From Channallabes apus (taxonomy: Eukaryota; Chordata; Actinopteri; Siluriformes; Clariidae), in the NCBI GenBank assembly GCA_030522415.1, contig CM060130.1:22590465-22654464 (forward strand): a stretch of 64,000 nucleotides of DNA, written 5' to 3'. The notes under the pieces are model-generated. The model searched no databases. It had not been told where the DNA came from and saw only the letters and a program-made list of their open reading frames with translations. Made by a program: the position numbers and the translations under genes. Positions 33,016 through 45,248 of this stretch are shown in pieces. Every line of letters begins with the position of its first letter. The stretch's first letter is position 1.

Positions 33016-33364
33016 TGCAAAGTTGAGTGTTACTATTTGTAATTTTATGGAGTAATGTTAACATTTTGGATGAAAATATGTTCATTCCACAATAAATGTT
33101 TATATAAAGAAATGTGCTTTGAGTGTAAATCAATATGTAATTAAGTTTTTTATGCTTATTTTTATGCTTATGCTTTTTTATATTTAAATTATGAATGCCT
33201 TAAATCTTAGAGTAAAAGGTTTATTTACATTACGTCACTTCCCAAATATTAGGTGTGACAGATTACTTCAATTGTTTTAAGTTACAGAACGTGCGAGTTG
33301 ACGCCCATGCACAGATCAGAAAGCATTAAAATGTTCATTTGAATTAAAATGACACACGCATGTC

Positions 33365-33406
<42 letters not shown>

Positions 33407-33644
33407 TGATGGGTGAACATGACCAAATTACATCTAGTACTTTTTATTCAATTCCAATGTTTTAATGGTTTGTGTTTGGTGCAGTAATTTGGTCAGGTGT
33501 AGCCTACCCCATGTGTGAACACGATGGTTTGAGAATTAAATTATACAAGGATATATTTATGTGTGTGTGTGTGTGTGTGTGTGTATAATCGGAAACTTTA
33601 TTTGCCATCTACATACATTAACTGATGCTAGGGCACTTTTACTA
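33016..33644. other. AT-rich intergenic with microsatellites
   Basis: (TA)n at about 33370-33402 and (TG)n at about 33559-33585. The 30-base phrase ACAGAACGTGCGAGTTGACG... at 33285 recurs at 34872, again next to (TA)n. Confidence 0.5.
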
Positions 33645-34687
33645 CACTGTAAAAAATCTTATGTGCTATCTACTTAAAAAAATATGGTAACAAATGAATA
33701 AATCATGTAAAAAATCCTAAATTATTTAGCCAGACGCATATTATTTTTAAGTATTTACTGCTTGATTTTGAGTACCTTGAAAGGTACTCATACAGTATGT
33801 ATTAAGGAAAATTACTTAATAATATAAAAAACATTTTATAATGAAATGAATACATAATGCATTTTGGTGTTAAACATGCTTTTATTTCATGTTTCACTGG
33901 TATTAAAATATTAAACAGTGTGTAAAATAGTGTAACATTTACAGCAGATTTAAGATCTGTAAAACAATTTGTAAAACAGTTTGTAACTGACAATTTCTAT
34001 TGAAATCAACTGTTTAGCATTATATGCTGGCATCTTTTCTTGTGGGAATAGTCACATTCTGTACTAAAACCTGAGAGAACTTGTACAGTAAAACATTTCT
34101 TGGTTCATATCTTTGTAACATTACCCTATTTACATGTACATTTAGGCATTTTGCAGACGGTCTTATCCAGAGCGACTTAATAAAACCCTATTTCCCGTAT
34201 GCATCCCATATGACTCAGATGCGGTGTCAGGCACCGTGAGTCAGCGCGATTGCCCGCCGACGTTCCGCTGGAGCTCCACAAAGTTCTGTAAGGTCCGGTT
34301 CTGTAAGCTTTCGCGAGGACCGGCGCGGAAAGATGGAAACGTACTCACAGCGCCAAAAACTCTCCGTGAATCATAATGAACCGTACTTACGGCCACTGCG
34401 CGAAACCTTATTCAAGCTTATTTAAGAAATCAAAATAAATCCTAAAAATTAGTAAGGGGCTTAACTTAACTAACTTCTTCCTCAAATTAAGCCTAAAAAT
34501 TGCACTCATTTCCTTAAAAAAATAGGTAAATTTTATTTCTTAATTTTATTAGTGAAATGTTCTCAATATATTATAAAAAACACAGAAAACCATTTTTCAA
34601 AATGAAATATGCACATTATTTTTAATTATTACATCAATTTTTTTTTTTATGAAAATTACAAGCGTCATGATTATTTTTTTTACAGTG
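33645..34687. mobile_element. Non-autonomous element with CACTGTAAAAAA ends
   Basis: CACTGTAAAAAAT at 33645 and its inverse TTTTTTTACAGTG at about 34675-34687 bracket about 1.04 kb without a coding frame. Inside, at 34139-34185, is the fish-wide repeat phrase TTTAGGCATTTTGCAGACGG followed by TCTTATCCAGAGCGACTTA. The target duplication was not resolved, so the class is unknown. Confidence 0.45.
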
Positions 34688-34896
34688 TATGCTATGCCGA
34701 AATACAATTGAAAGCTATTTATTCGTTTATCTTTGATTTGCTTACTTACTTAGAGAGATTCAGGTTGATTTTGCACATTTTTAGTCCTTTTCAAATGCAG
34801 ATTAACGTGCATATCAGCTGGATAACTAACGAATGCTTTAGTAATGGGCTCTAAAATACAATGGAACATTACAGAACGTGCGAGTTGACGCCCATG

Positions 34897-34902
<6 letters not shown>

Positions 34903-34959
<57 letters not shown>
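34903..34959. repeat. (TA)n microsatellite
   Basis: About 56 bases of alternating TA. Confidence 0.95.
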
Positions 34960-34960
<1 letters not shown>

Positions 34961-35720
34961 CTAAAAAATGCTGGGTTAAAAACAATCTGGGTTGTTTTTA
35001 GTTTTTAACCCAGCTGCTGGGTAAATATAGGACTAACTAAATGCTGGGTTAATTTAACCCAGCAAGATGGGTTAAATATTCAATCCAAATGCTAGGTCAT
35101 ATTTAACTATAATGCTGGGTTAATTCTACCACATAAATGGTTCAAATGTTCTACCCATATGTTTGGGGTTTGTTGGTTCATTTTAACTGGAATGTTGGGT
35201 TAATTCTACCTCACAAATAGGTTATTATTATTTTCATGTTTTACAGTGAATCTGTAAAAAAAACACCCATGTCTATTAAACAGTTAAATTATTTTGATAT
35301 ACTTGCCTATTACAAAAAAACATACATATATGCAATAAACACCATCCTATTACATGTTCTTAGAAAAAAATATTTATTTTTCAAAAGCACAAGAACAGAT
35401 AATCAACAGCGACATCATTACTATACTATCATTGATAAGGGCAGGATGGAGTAATTGCACAAATAGACTGACGCAGCTTCTACAGAGCAGGATCTCTCTG
35501 TGACTTCAGATATCTTTTCTGAAGAACAAAACTATCCAGCCCTGGTCTCATTTTAACATACAAACACTGTCTATGACTTTTCAGGTAGGCCTCGCTATTT
35601 CATAGCAACATTACAACATGAATCCACCGGTAAATTTTGGGGGAGGGGCCGAGCAAACTTCAACCCAGCAGCTGGGTTACACAAAAACTACCCAACTCTC
35701 TGTAAATAACCCAGAATGAC
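34960..35720. repeat. TGGGTTA-rich repetitive element
   Basis: Many copies of TGCTGGGTTAA/TTAACCCAGC in both orientations, including AACCCAGCTGCTGGGT at about 35009-35024. An inverted-end partner AACCCAGCAGCTGGGTTA is at about 35664. This is a fish-type MITE-like repeat; boundaries are inferred. Confidence 0.5.
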
Positions 35721-36386
35721 TCCAACTAATACCGCATCCCCCAATCCCCTTTGACATCAATATTGTCCAGGCTGTTCTTTTTTTCTTCTGATAAACACTA
35801 AAGATGATATTTTGTAGAATGCTGAAAACCTGTAATCATTGATTTACATAGTATTTGTTTTTCCTGCTACGGAAGTCAATGTTTTCAGCTTTTTTCCCCA
35901 ATATCTTATTTTGTATTCAACAAAATAAAGAAAATCATTAAAGTTTGGAACCACTTAAGGAGTAAATAGTGAGTAAAGTTTTTTTTGGGGTGAACAATGG
36001 CTTTGACCCTAACTCTTCCCCTCTGACTGCACTAGGACCGGACAGCATTGCCACCTGATGAAATAGCGTGACAAAAAAGTGAAATGTCAGTTCAAAACTT
36101 TTGCCAAAAACACTAATGAATCACTTACATCCTCAGCCTATCACTCCTCATAATGCTAAATATTAGTATAATCAACATGTATAATACACGCACACATATT
36201 ATATGTTATATACTGTATAATCAACATTCAGATTGACCTCCTGTGAACTCGCCTCTTCACCTGAACTACAACATGGCTGATCTGCTTCTGTCCCCTAATT
36301 GAAAAACATTGAGGGATTCCTTATGAGCATGGACAGAGAATGCCTCAGCCTATTATTGGTAACAATGTTAAATCTCAGGACAACTA
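35721..36386. other. Left part of second hAT-like copy plus unknown sequence
   Basis: TTTGACATCAATATTGTCCA at 35753 matches 27867 in the first hAT-like element. The rest has no recognised feature. Confidence 0.4.
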
Positions 36387-36700
36387 CAGTGGCTTGCAAA
36401 AGTATTCGCCCCCCGTGAACTTTTCCACATTTTGTCACATTACAGCCACAAACATGAATCAATTTTATTGGAATTCCACGTGAAAGACCAATACAAAGTG
36501 GTGTACACGCGAGAAGTGGAACGAAAATCATACATGATTTAAAACATTTTTTTTTTACAAATAAATAACTGAAAAGTGGGGTGTGTGTAATTATTCAGCC
36601 CCCTTTGGTCTGAGTGCAGTCAGTTGGCCATAGACATTGCCTGATGAGTGCTAATGACTAGAGAGCACCTGTGTGTAATCTACACTCTCTCCATCGCTGT
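36387..36700 (+). mobile_element. Tc1-like 5' fragment
   Basis: CAGTGGCTTGCAAAAGTATT preceded by TA, followed by TTTTCCACATTTTGTCACAT and AATTCCACGTGAAAGACC. This is the start of another abundant fish Tc1 family. The transposase is deleted. Confidence 0.75.
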
Positions 36701-36839
36701 CTGATATACAGCACAGGTGTTTAGGTTCTGTTACCTGACGAAACAGGATAAACACATGCCATTTAAACAGCAATCATTTTATTTCACTTTTTCTGAGTCT
36801 TAGTGTGCAAACCTCGAATCAAATCATTAATGTTCGCCA

Positions 36840-37367
36840 AGTAAGTGAATGCATTTTAAAAACTATTTTTCTGAAGTGGATTGTCTATTGGTGTCAACTA
36901 AATTCTAGCCATATGGCAATATTAGTATATTAGTTTATCAATTTCTTTCACAATACTGATTTCTGACAAACAGTCACTAGATTAGGAGACTGACAGGGAT
37001 CATATTTATACTTTTACATTTAGCTGTTTAATCTGCTGTTAGTTTTATGTCCGTATTCACAGACTATATCCTGGCCTGCTGTACTGAATGTGAGTCCACT
37101 GCATTTGGCGCTGCTTGTGTCTGAACGCAGCCAATCGTCTATCACATGATGGCAGGGAAAGGCACAGCCAATCAAAATGTTCATATGTGTTTTGGGGGCG
37201 GGAGGACTCAAGGAGAGAACGTGATTTATCCCTTTCTGCGTGTCTAGGTTAATGTTGACAGAACGATTTAAAAAAAAGTGGATTAAATTATTGGTGGGGA
37301 CATTTCAATGGTCGGAGGATATTGGTGGGGACACATCCCCTCCGTCCACCCTAAATCTACGCCCCTG
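36840..37367. mobile_element. Second hAT-like copy, right part
   Basis: It aligns by eye to 27945-28597: GTGAATGCATTTTAAAAACT, GATTTCTGACAAACAGTC and the terminal CTAAATCTACGCCCCTG. It is interrupted on the left by the Tc1 fragment. Confidence 0.8.
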
Positions 37368-37497
37368 TATATATATAATTTAAAACTATTTATTCATTTG
37401 TCTTTTATTTACTTAATTACTAGCGTATGCTTTTTTAGGGCTCTAAAAACTACGGCAGTATGAATGACAATGGAATAGGACGTGTGAGTTGCACCGG

Positions 37498-37544
<47 letters not shown>

Positions 37545-37546
37545 AA

Positions 37547-37608
<62 letters not shown>

Positions 37609-38067
37609 ATTCTTAAAACATCGTGTTCACCCATGCACTGAAAAAAAGAACTTGTAAGATTTACTTGATAAAATCCTCATAACAATTTGGACACAGATTT
37701 TAAGTAAATTTTATTGCTCCAATATTAAGGCTGAATCCCAACCCTTCCCCCTACCCTTCCATTTGACGCGTTCACGTGCAGGGGTAGTGGTGTCTCATTT
37801 CTCTTTTGGTTGGAGGTGTAGGGGGAGGGGGGAAGGGCCAGATAGCCCTCCAAATGAAGATTTTTCAGGACCTCACTTCAAACGAAGGGCTAAGCGAAGT
37901 TTTCAACATGGCTGCTCACTCGAGCAAACAGACCCATAAATGTTAAGTCATTTTTGCCATTAATTAAGATTTTTATGACAAGTTTTCATTATATGTATAT
38001 TACCTTTAGTCTTGTGTTTGTGTTTATGGTGATGTTCTGTAAAGAAACGTTTGCAAAAAAAAAACGC
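37368..38067. other. Microsatellites and repeat-like sequence
   Basis: (CA)n at about 37500-37542 and (TA)n at about 37553-37600. A GGCTGAATCCCAACCCTTCC phrase at 37728 is reminiscent of DNA-element termini, unresolved. Confidence 0.5.
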
Positions 38068-38157
38068 TAAAGTTTGCTAGCGGATAGCACATATTGCACA
38101 ATATTACAAATATATATTTTTATGTCACATACACTTTACTGCATGCTACAAACAAAT
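38068..38157. repeat. About 90-bp dispersed repeat, copy 1
   Basis: AGTTTGCTAGCGGATAGCA followed by ACTTTACTGCATGCTACAAA also occurs at 39901-39990 with few differences. Confidence 0.8.
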
Positions 38158-38744
38158 ATGAAAGTTCAGTAGCACGGCATTTTGCCGAGCATTTGATAAT
38201 GCATTGTTTGTTTTGCTTACGGCCATACACTATTGTTTTGCTTACACTATTCTTACTTATTGCAACGTGACCACAGTTTTGTAATTTATATTCTGTATAT
38301 GGACAGCTGAGGAAACCCGAAGACTCATCCGTGTTCGTGGTGAAAATGAGCAACTTTTTTAAAAATCGAAATATGGCGCAAAAAACCTTTGGGAGTGAGT
38401 AATCTCTCTTATTGGAATGTGTGATAAACATCGGCGCATGTCCTCTGACGTAACATGGACACACAGGAATGTAAATGAACACTGCATTTATGACCCAAAA
38501 AATAAACGCTTTGAGATGATTTATTTGCCGTATGGTGTGTTTATTTGAATATGTTCAGTAAATTTATGAATTACACTCAAAGTGTCAGCGAAACCGGTTT
38601 GCAAATAATTTTTCAAACTTGCAGTAAAACATTTTTGGGGGCAGTTTTTGATTCCCCCTTATCTAAGTACTGTAAAAACTTATATAGTCTTGGGTTAAAA
38701 AGTCTGCATTTCAACATGCATCCCCCACCTCCAAAGACTAAGCT
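38158..38744. other. No recognised gene
   Basis: Minus-strand frame 38120-38482 is open for 120 codons but has no recognisable domain; probably chance or element-derived. Confidence 0.3.
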
Positions 38745-38820
38745 CCTGTTGGTATAGCTCTTAAGGTCACTGTGGCATGCAAACCCCCTGACCACAATAA
38801 GGTGGCAATCCCTCAGGGGG
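38745..38820 (-). mobile_element. Rex3/RTE-like 5' leader fragment
   Basis: The minus strand reads TTGCCACCTTATTGTGGTCA then GGGGGTTTGCATGCC and GAGCTAT. This is alignable to the Rex3 leader at 4741-4777 and its continuation. The outer stem CCCCCTGA/TCAGGGGG (38784-38791 with 38813-38820) replaces CCCCTCC/GGAGGGG. Confidence 0.55.
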
Positions 38821-39033
38821 GGGTGAAAAATACAAATTAAATAAAATAAATTATCCTTAATCCAGATTTTATCAATCAACGACATAATATTTATCTTAGC
38901 TGGATGGTCTAATTCTCAAAACCGTTTAACCTAAAGAAAAACATAACACACTATAACTAGAATATTTACAAAACTGAAAGGTTTTCTTATGAATAATTAA
39001 AAAAAACATTATAACTCAAAAAGATCATATTAT

Positions 39034-39091
<58 letters not shown>

Positions 39092-39242
39092 AACTGAACA
39101 GCTCTCTTCTCTCCAATCCACTCATACACCACAGTCTCCTATTTCTCTGTGCGCGCGCTGCAGCCTGTGAATGAATACACGCAGCGGAGGTTTTACATAT
39201 TTAAAACGTAAAAAGGTGTCTCCATCATAAATAGCCCTGAAT

Positions 39243-39301
<59 letters not shown>

Positions 39302-40706
39302 GAGAAAGGTGTTTTGCTGGCGAAAAAAATTTTAGGCAGAGACGCCTGCTCGTTTGTTTTAAAAACCCCCAATTCTACCCCATTCCCGGAAACCGGTTTG
39401 ATAACTTCACACCTTATGTGAATGAAAGGTGAGATGGGGGAATTACAGTGGGGGTTCTGTGGGTCTCCAAACTCAGAAGGCTACGTGTCAGCCGATAACT
39501 GCTCCTTTGATCTGCTGGTTACAGCGGGGCGCCGACTGCTGATGAGCGTATAGTAGCCTGTACAAGCTAGGCCATTTTTAGATTACATTTGAAATTTTAA
39601 GGGGTTGAATAGAGAACCTACTGTCTTATTTATGTAGCGAAAACACGAAATTAAACTAGATAACATGATCAGAGTTTTAATATTTATATTTAACTAGATG
39701 GAAGGCTTTTCAAGTCACATGGAAAAAAAAATTATGTTCAGTTCTACAGTTTATCCCACAGTTTATTCCATTGTCCAGCCTCAGGCCAATGTAATCAATG
39801 TAATATGCTGTTTTCTGGTTAAATTTTTCTGATTGGACCCGTACATAGAAAGTTTATACTGTAAACATACTTTATATTATATAAAAATAAAAGAATCGCT
39901 CAAGTTTGCTAGCGGATAGCAGAGATTGCACGATATTACAAATATATATTTTTGTGTCACATACACTTTACTGCATGCTACAAACAAACTCACCCGTAAT
40001 TGTCAGGTAAAATCTACTTAATTAAATTAACAATAAAATAAATCAAGTAAAAGTTACATAATTATACTTAATGCACAAATTACTTGATTATTTTAAATAA
40101 ATCTAAAGTTAATGCATTGTTGTATCAGCAGGAACCTTGATTTTATGAAATTACTATCATTTTGTTTTGTGAGATTTTCCCTTACTTGGTTTTATCAATT
40201 TATATTACTCCCTATAATAATGTAAACATTGCTAATTTATGTTTTGGAAAGAAACTTAAGTAATTATTTCATCTATATCTTTCATAAATCACACAACTAA
40301 AATATAATTAAACAGTTTATTCACCAACATTACCAAATATTTGTGACATTCACAGTCTAGATCCAAGTTGTCTTTTTAATAAAAGTGCATTCAGCTAAAC
40401 TTTGCATCCATAGAAAAAAACTGCACGGCACCAGGGCCTGAAATACTTGTTTTAAACAAAATTGTGTAAAATAATAAATAAATAAAATACAGCATTCATT
40501 TAAAAATAAAATGCAGCAGAAAATACTTTAAACAAACTGTAGAAAAAACGTAATAGCCCTCTGAAGCAGTGAAGTTGCAACTTTCAAATCAGCACTCTGG
40601 ACTAGTGCACTTAAAAGTATGCCATTGAAACCTTAATGCATGAAAACATTTTAAGCTGAACATGTAAACACAACATGTAAACACTTGTAGTCAAGCCAAA
40701 GATGAT
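38821..40706. other. AT-rich, repeats, no gene
   Basis: It includes (TA)n at about 39037-39086 and at 39248-39278 followed by (GA)n to 39301, plus the second copy of the 90-bp repeat (39901-39990). No coding region is recognised. Confidence 0.5.
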
Positions 40707-42139
40707 CAGAGGTGGAAAGTAACGAATTACATTTACTCGCGTTACTGTAATTGAGTAGCTTTTTTGTGTATTTCTACTTTTTAAAGTAGTTTTAAAAATC
40801 TGTAATTTTACTTTTACTTAAGTACGTTTTGTTTGAAGTATTGTAATTCGCTACATTTTAAATCATATTCGCTACTGAGTAAAAAATAAATGAATGAAAA
40901 TGATAGAACAATAAAAAAAATATTATGCTGTGTATAAATGCTCCGTTGCGCCGTGTGTGTGTATCATGTCCTGGTCGCGCGCCGCTCCAGACTCCACTCC
41001 AGGTTTTCTGACATCGGCAGCTACCTGACCTTCCACACGGTCGCTTCCGCCCTGAGTGACGTCATCGACTAACGCGACTGGAGAGAGACGCGCGAAAGAT
41101 GAAAGAGGTTGTGATTTGGGCGTTTTGACATTTGGTTGTGTATTCTGGTTTGACTTTTTGCCTCCAATTGACTTTGATTATTGCTTTGTCCCTATGGTTT
41201 GGTTGGTCTTTGTATATATTTGTAGATAATTTCACTGTATGTCTGTGCACTCACTAGTAGCAGGGGCGTGGCTGCCATTTATTTTTGGAAGAGGGAGTTT
41301 ATTTGGGAATTTATTTGCTCAGGAATAAAATAAAGATAGCTGACTACCTTATTGTATGGAATGATGGGGAGGGGGGGGGTGATAAAATTATATATACATA
41401 TAAAAACAATCCAGTGAAATATTAGACTGTGAGACTTTTTTGAGCCAGGTATTTTATATAGTTTAGCTTAGGTTTATATTTTATATAGTTTATATAGGTT
41501 TAGGGAGTCCGGTAAGGTACCTGTATTTTTGTTTGTTTGTGTTTTTTTTTTTTTTTGCAGGTAATCTAGCTACTAAATATAAATACCATTTTGTTTATTA
41601 TTTTGGCCTGGGTCCATCCTGAATCTGATCCTCCTCCTGTTGTGTGTGTGTGTGTTTGTGTCTGTATAAAAACCTCATTATTTCATCAGTTAATGATTGG
41701 ATCTAGTTCTTTCTGCCATATACCACCATTTCCATACAGTTTAAAATAGAACCCTGAACCATTCTTTTGCTGTTTGGCCCTAGACTGGGACGTAACACCA
41801 TATTTAAGTGACCACTTTGATTTTCAAGCACAAGAAAGACAACAGCTTTATTATGCAAAGGTGTTCCTTCAGTTAAAAAACCACTAGTTTGAGATTTTAT
41901 ATCTGCTCATCTTTTTTGAACTACGCTAGAATGCCTCATCCCACCCCCGCTGTTAAAAAAATAAAAATAAAAAAGTAACTCGGTAACTTTTACTCTGAGT
42001 ACATTTTTTAATGAGCTACTTTTTACTTTTAGTTGAGTAGATTTTTATAATGGTAACTTTACTTGTACTTAAGTAAAATTTCACTGAAGTAACAGTACTT
42101 GTACTTGAGTACAAAATTTTATTACTCTTTCCACCTCTG
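40707..42139. mobile_element. Non-autonomous hAT-like element with 8-bp TSD AAGATGAT
   Basis: It begins CAGAGGTGGAAAGTAACGAA and ends, inverted, in TTCCACCTCTG. AAGATGAT is duplicated at 40699-40706 and 42140-42147. Subterminal regions are full of ACTTAAGTA/TACTTAAGT motifs on both sides, typical of hAT subterminal repeats. No transposase. An LTR-like piece lies inside. Confidence 0.85.
41560..41797 (+). mobile_element. LTR fragment inside the hAT-like element
   Basis: GGCCTGGGTCCATCCTGAAT ... GGCCCTAGACTGGGACGTAACA matches the 3' part of the LTRs at 53.0 kb (minus) and 2.9 kb. Its left end is not defined. Confidence 0.5.
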
Positions 42140-42147
42140 AAGATGAT

Positions 42148-43087
42148 AACTTCATCTTTAAAGCTTGCACTTTTGGTGATAGCTTAATCCCATCAAGTTC
42201 TAGAAGAACTTTCTGAAAATAGCCTCTCCTTCAAGGATTATGGATACACCAACCGGTTCTTCCCCTTCAACAGCACGGACGACAAGGATTTTAAGAAGGT
42301 GTCACTTCGTCTGTCCCCCTGCATAAAATTTACAAGAAAATAAATCATTTATTTTGAGAAACAAAAAAAATCTGAATTGCTTCAACCTGTGCTGACTTCA
42401 TTGAGAAAAAAATAATAATAAAAATAAATGATAATAAAAAAATGACCATCACTTCATATACTTCATATTGTTAAACTTGGGTTAAATTGCTTTAGCACTA
42501 ATCTTGCATCAGTAAAACATGGCATGAGATGGCTTTACAGTGTCAGGAAATCCTATGATGAATGCTGAGTTTGTATTTAAAGGGTTAGTCCAAACATGAA
42601 AATTCGTTCAATAATTACTCATATTTATATATTCATTTGCATTTATATGCTTCTGCCCAAAACAACAAACACTATATTCAAGGTATTAATAAATTGTATA
42701 ATTAATAAGAAAACAATGCTTTACCAGGCAATCATCAAAGAGATCCTCTTCAGATTCACGTCTCATCTTTACGCTTTGTTTCTGTGAAAATATTTACATT
42801 GTATCATTACATAATCTTTTATTCGTACAACTACATTTAGGCATTTTCTTCATCTTTTGTAAGTTTGCCTTTATCCAAAGCAAATTACAAAAGAGGAAGG
42901 CATCAAGCATGTCAAGCAGTGCTACTAACACAAAGTTTCTGACACCGTTAGAAAAATACAAGATAGAACAGTGAGGGATTAAGGAAAAAGTGAGAAGCAA
43001 GAATCATGTGTGCAAAGATTAAGCATGCAGGGTCACAGGATGACTCGACTTATTTTTATTGTCTGCAATGCGATTTAGACAAATTAG
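42148..43087. other. No gene; one fish-wide repeat phrase
   Basis: TACATTTAGGCATTTTCTTC and TTTATCCAAAGCAAATTACA at 42833-42890 are a degraded form of the phrase also seen at 34139 and, inverted, at 57375. Otherwise AT-rich. Confidence 0.4.
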
Positions 43088-44295
43088 AACTGCGGTAAAG
43101 CCAGCCGCGATTGATTTTAGTGTGCGCACATATTACAGTGATTACGGTAGTTTCAGGACCGACACAGATACAACGCGCTGTCAGAGCGCTTTTCATTTAG
43201 ACGCCCAGGACTGAGAGATAATACAACATGCTCGTCAATTTTTACTTGCTTATTTATTTGCATTTCTGCTTTAATATCCGTGTTATTTATTGGTGACTTT
43301 GACGGTTGTCTGTTACAATATTTTTCTTAAATATTCACCATTCAAATAATTGTTTTATGTAGATAAGTTACAGCAGAATTCGTAGAAAACAGACAAAATA
43401 ATGTATTTAGTCTTTCTAAATACCAGAATTGATTTTTATTTTGTTTTACTGTTCAAAAGTAGCAGTTATTCTTCAATGAATGTTTTCTATAATGAGGATT
43501 AACGTCTGCTTTGGAAGAGAGGTCAAATAAACAAATGTTCACAATGGGGAAAAAAAGTTAAATAAAATGCCTTTATTTCACTTCAGAGACCTATGAAAAA
43601 ATAAATTCTAGTAAGTATAAAACGCCATGGTCAGTTTTTATCCCATATAATGTACACACATTATATGATAAAAAAAAAAGTAGAAAAAAACAATGATCAG
43701 TTCTTATTCAGGACGTCCCATACTATATACACACCACATATGAAACTATTTTACTGCAGCATTTTTGAGATATTGGACATTATTACACTTTAAAGGGGTA
43801 TAAAGACCCCATTTCTAATAAGTAGAAAAAAACAATGATCAGTTCTTATTCAGGACGTCCCATACTATATACACACCAAATATGAAACTATTTTACTGCA
43901 GCATTTTTGAGATATTGGACATTATTACACTTTAAAGGGGTATAAAGACCCCATTTCTAATAAGTAGAAAAAAACAATGATCAGTTCTTATTCAGGACGT
44001 CCCATACTATATACACACCACATATGAAACTATTTTACTGCAGCATTTTTCAGATATGGGGCATTATTACATTTTAAAGGGGTATAAAGACCCCATTTCT
44101 AATAAGTAGAAAAAAACAATGATCAGTTCTTATTCAGGACGTCCCATACTATATACAGTACACACCACATATGAAACTATTTTACTGCAGCATTTTTCAG
44201 ATATGGGGCATTCTCTCTGTGTTGTTCATGAAACTACCGTAATCACTGTAATATGCGCGCGCACTAAAATCAACCGCGGCTGGCTTGACCGCAGT
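43088..44295. mobile_element. Inverted-repeat element enclosing a 142-bp tandem array
   Basis: Arms of about 68 bases (43088-43156 and 44228-44295) are inverted copies: GTAAAGCCAGCCGCGATTGA on the left and, inverted, GTCAAGCCAGCCGCGGTTGA on the right, continuing ATTACAGTGATTACGGTAGT. Between them lies a four-unit tandem array. No coding frame. Confidence 0.7.
43670..44215. repeat. Tandem array, 142-bp unit, about 3.8 copies
   Basis: The phrase CAATGATCAGTTCTTATTCA starts at 43691, 43833, 43975 and 44117, exactly 142 bases apart each time. Units differ by a few bases. Confidence 0.95.
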
Positions 44296-45175
44296 AAATT
44301 AGAGCTGCTGTCAATACTGTATGAACATATGTACAGGTTCTTTACTCGTAACTCATTAATAAAGTTCGGCTTCAGAAAAAAAAACGTTTATTGCTAGTGC
44401 TCTTTTACCATTTAATGCTTTAACACACACGACTCAGTTTGTTCAGAAATGGCATCTAACTGGCGAGGCTTTGTCTGAAGACGCCGTTTTCACTCGGGGT
44501 GGGGGTAAGAAACACACATCTCGGTGTATTAATCCGCGCGCTCGGTTCGTTATTATTATATTTATTTATTTATTTACCACAGGACCCATGGGGGCTCCGT
44601 AGGTTCAGGTTTTTACACGAAAACGGTGTTTTGTGAATCTCCACACTATTAAAAACTGAAATTGCTAATTGTACGTCCTGAGATTAAGATGAACATTAAT
44701 TGGGAGTCATGAAAGCGAGAATCACATCCAAAAAAGAAAGCTAAACTTACCTCGAACACGACAAACTCCAGCTGCAGCCACACCGTGTTGTAACCTCCGT
44801 GATGATTCCCAACCGACTGATACACAGCGCGGGCACAGCGACTCCAAACATGCATGCGCAGTTTAATTTGCACACATTTTCGGCTTCAGTAGACACACAA
44901 TACTTCAGACTGAAACACGACTGCCCCCAACAGGTAATGAAGGGCATGTTCACAGCTTCCCGCACGCAGCCGCGCAAAGCCGCGGCAAGTCACGGGATCC
45001 CTTTTCTCGAAACACAGGTTTTTAATGGCGACATCTGTATCTCAGGGAAGGTAAATTGCTAGCTCAACTTAAATCTATTAGTTTATTCAGTCTGTGACTT
45101 CAAACACATTATCTGTTACCTGACCAACAATACAGTTTTAATTCCTTCAACATTTATTTAGTTGGAGTTTTTACT

Positions 45176-45177
<2 letters not shown>
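44296..45177. other. No confirmed gene; possible minus-strand first exon
   Basis: On the minus strand a donor (TTCGAG|GTAAGTTTAG) near 44755 follows a GC-rich stretch (44780-45000) containing a short open frame (MRGCVREAVNMPF). This could be a first exon or the edge of an element; no domain is recognised. Confidence 0.2.

Positions 45178-45247
<70 letters not shown>
45178..45247. repeat. (TG)n microsatellite
   Basis: About 70 bases of nearly pure TG, the longest dinucleotide run in the window. Confidence 0.97.

Positions 45248-45248
<1 letters not shown>

Noticed and set aside
36295..36531. Minus-strand 78-codon frame
   Set aside because: It lies across the start of a Tc1 fragment and reads its non-coding end.
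43670..44215. CRISPR-like array
   Set aside because: The whole 142-bp unit repeats with no unique spacers, and the genome is eukaryotic.
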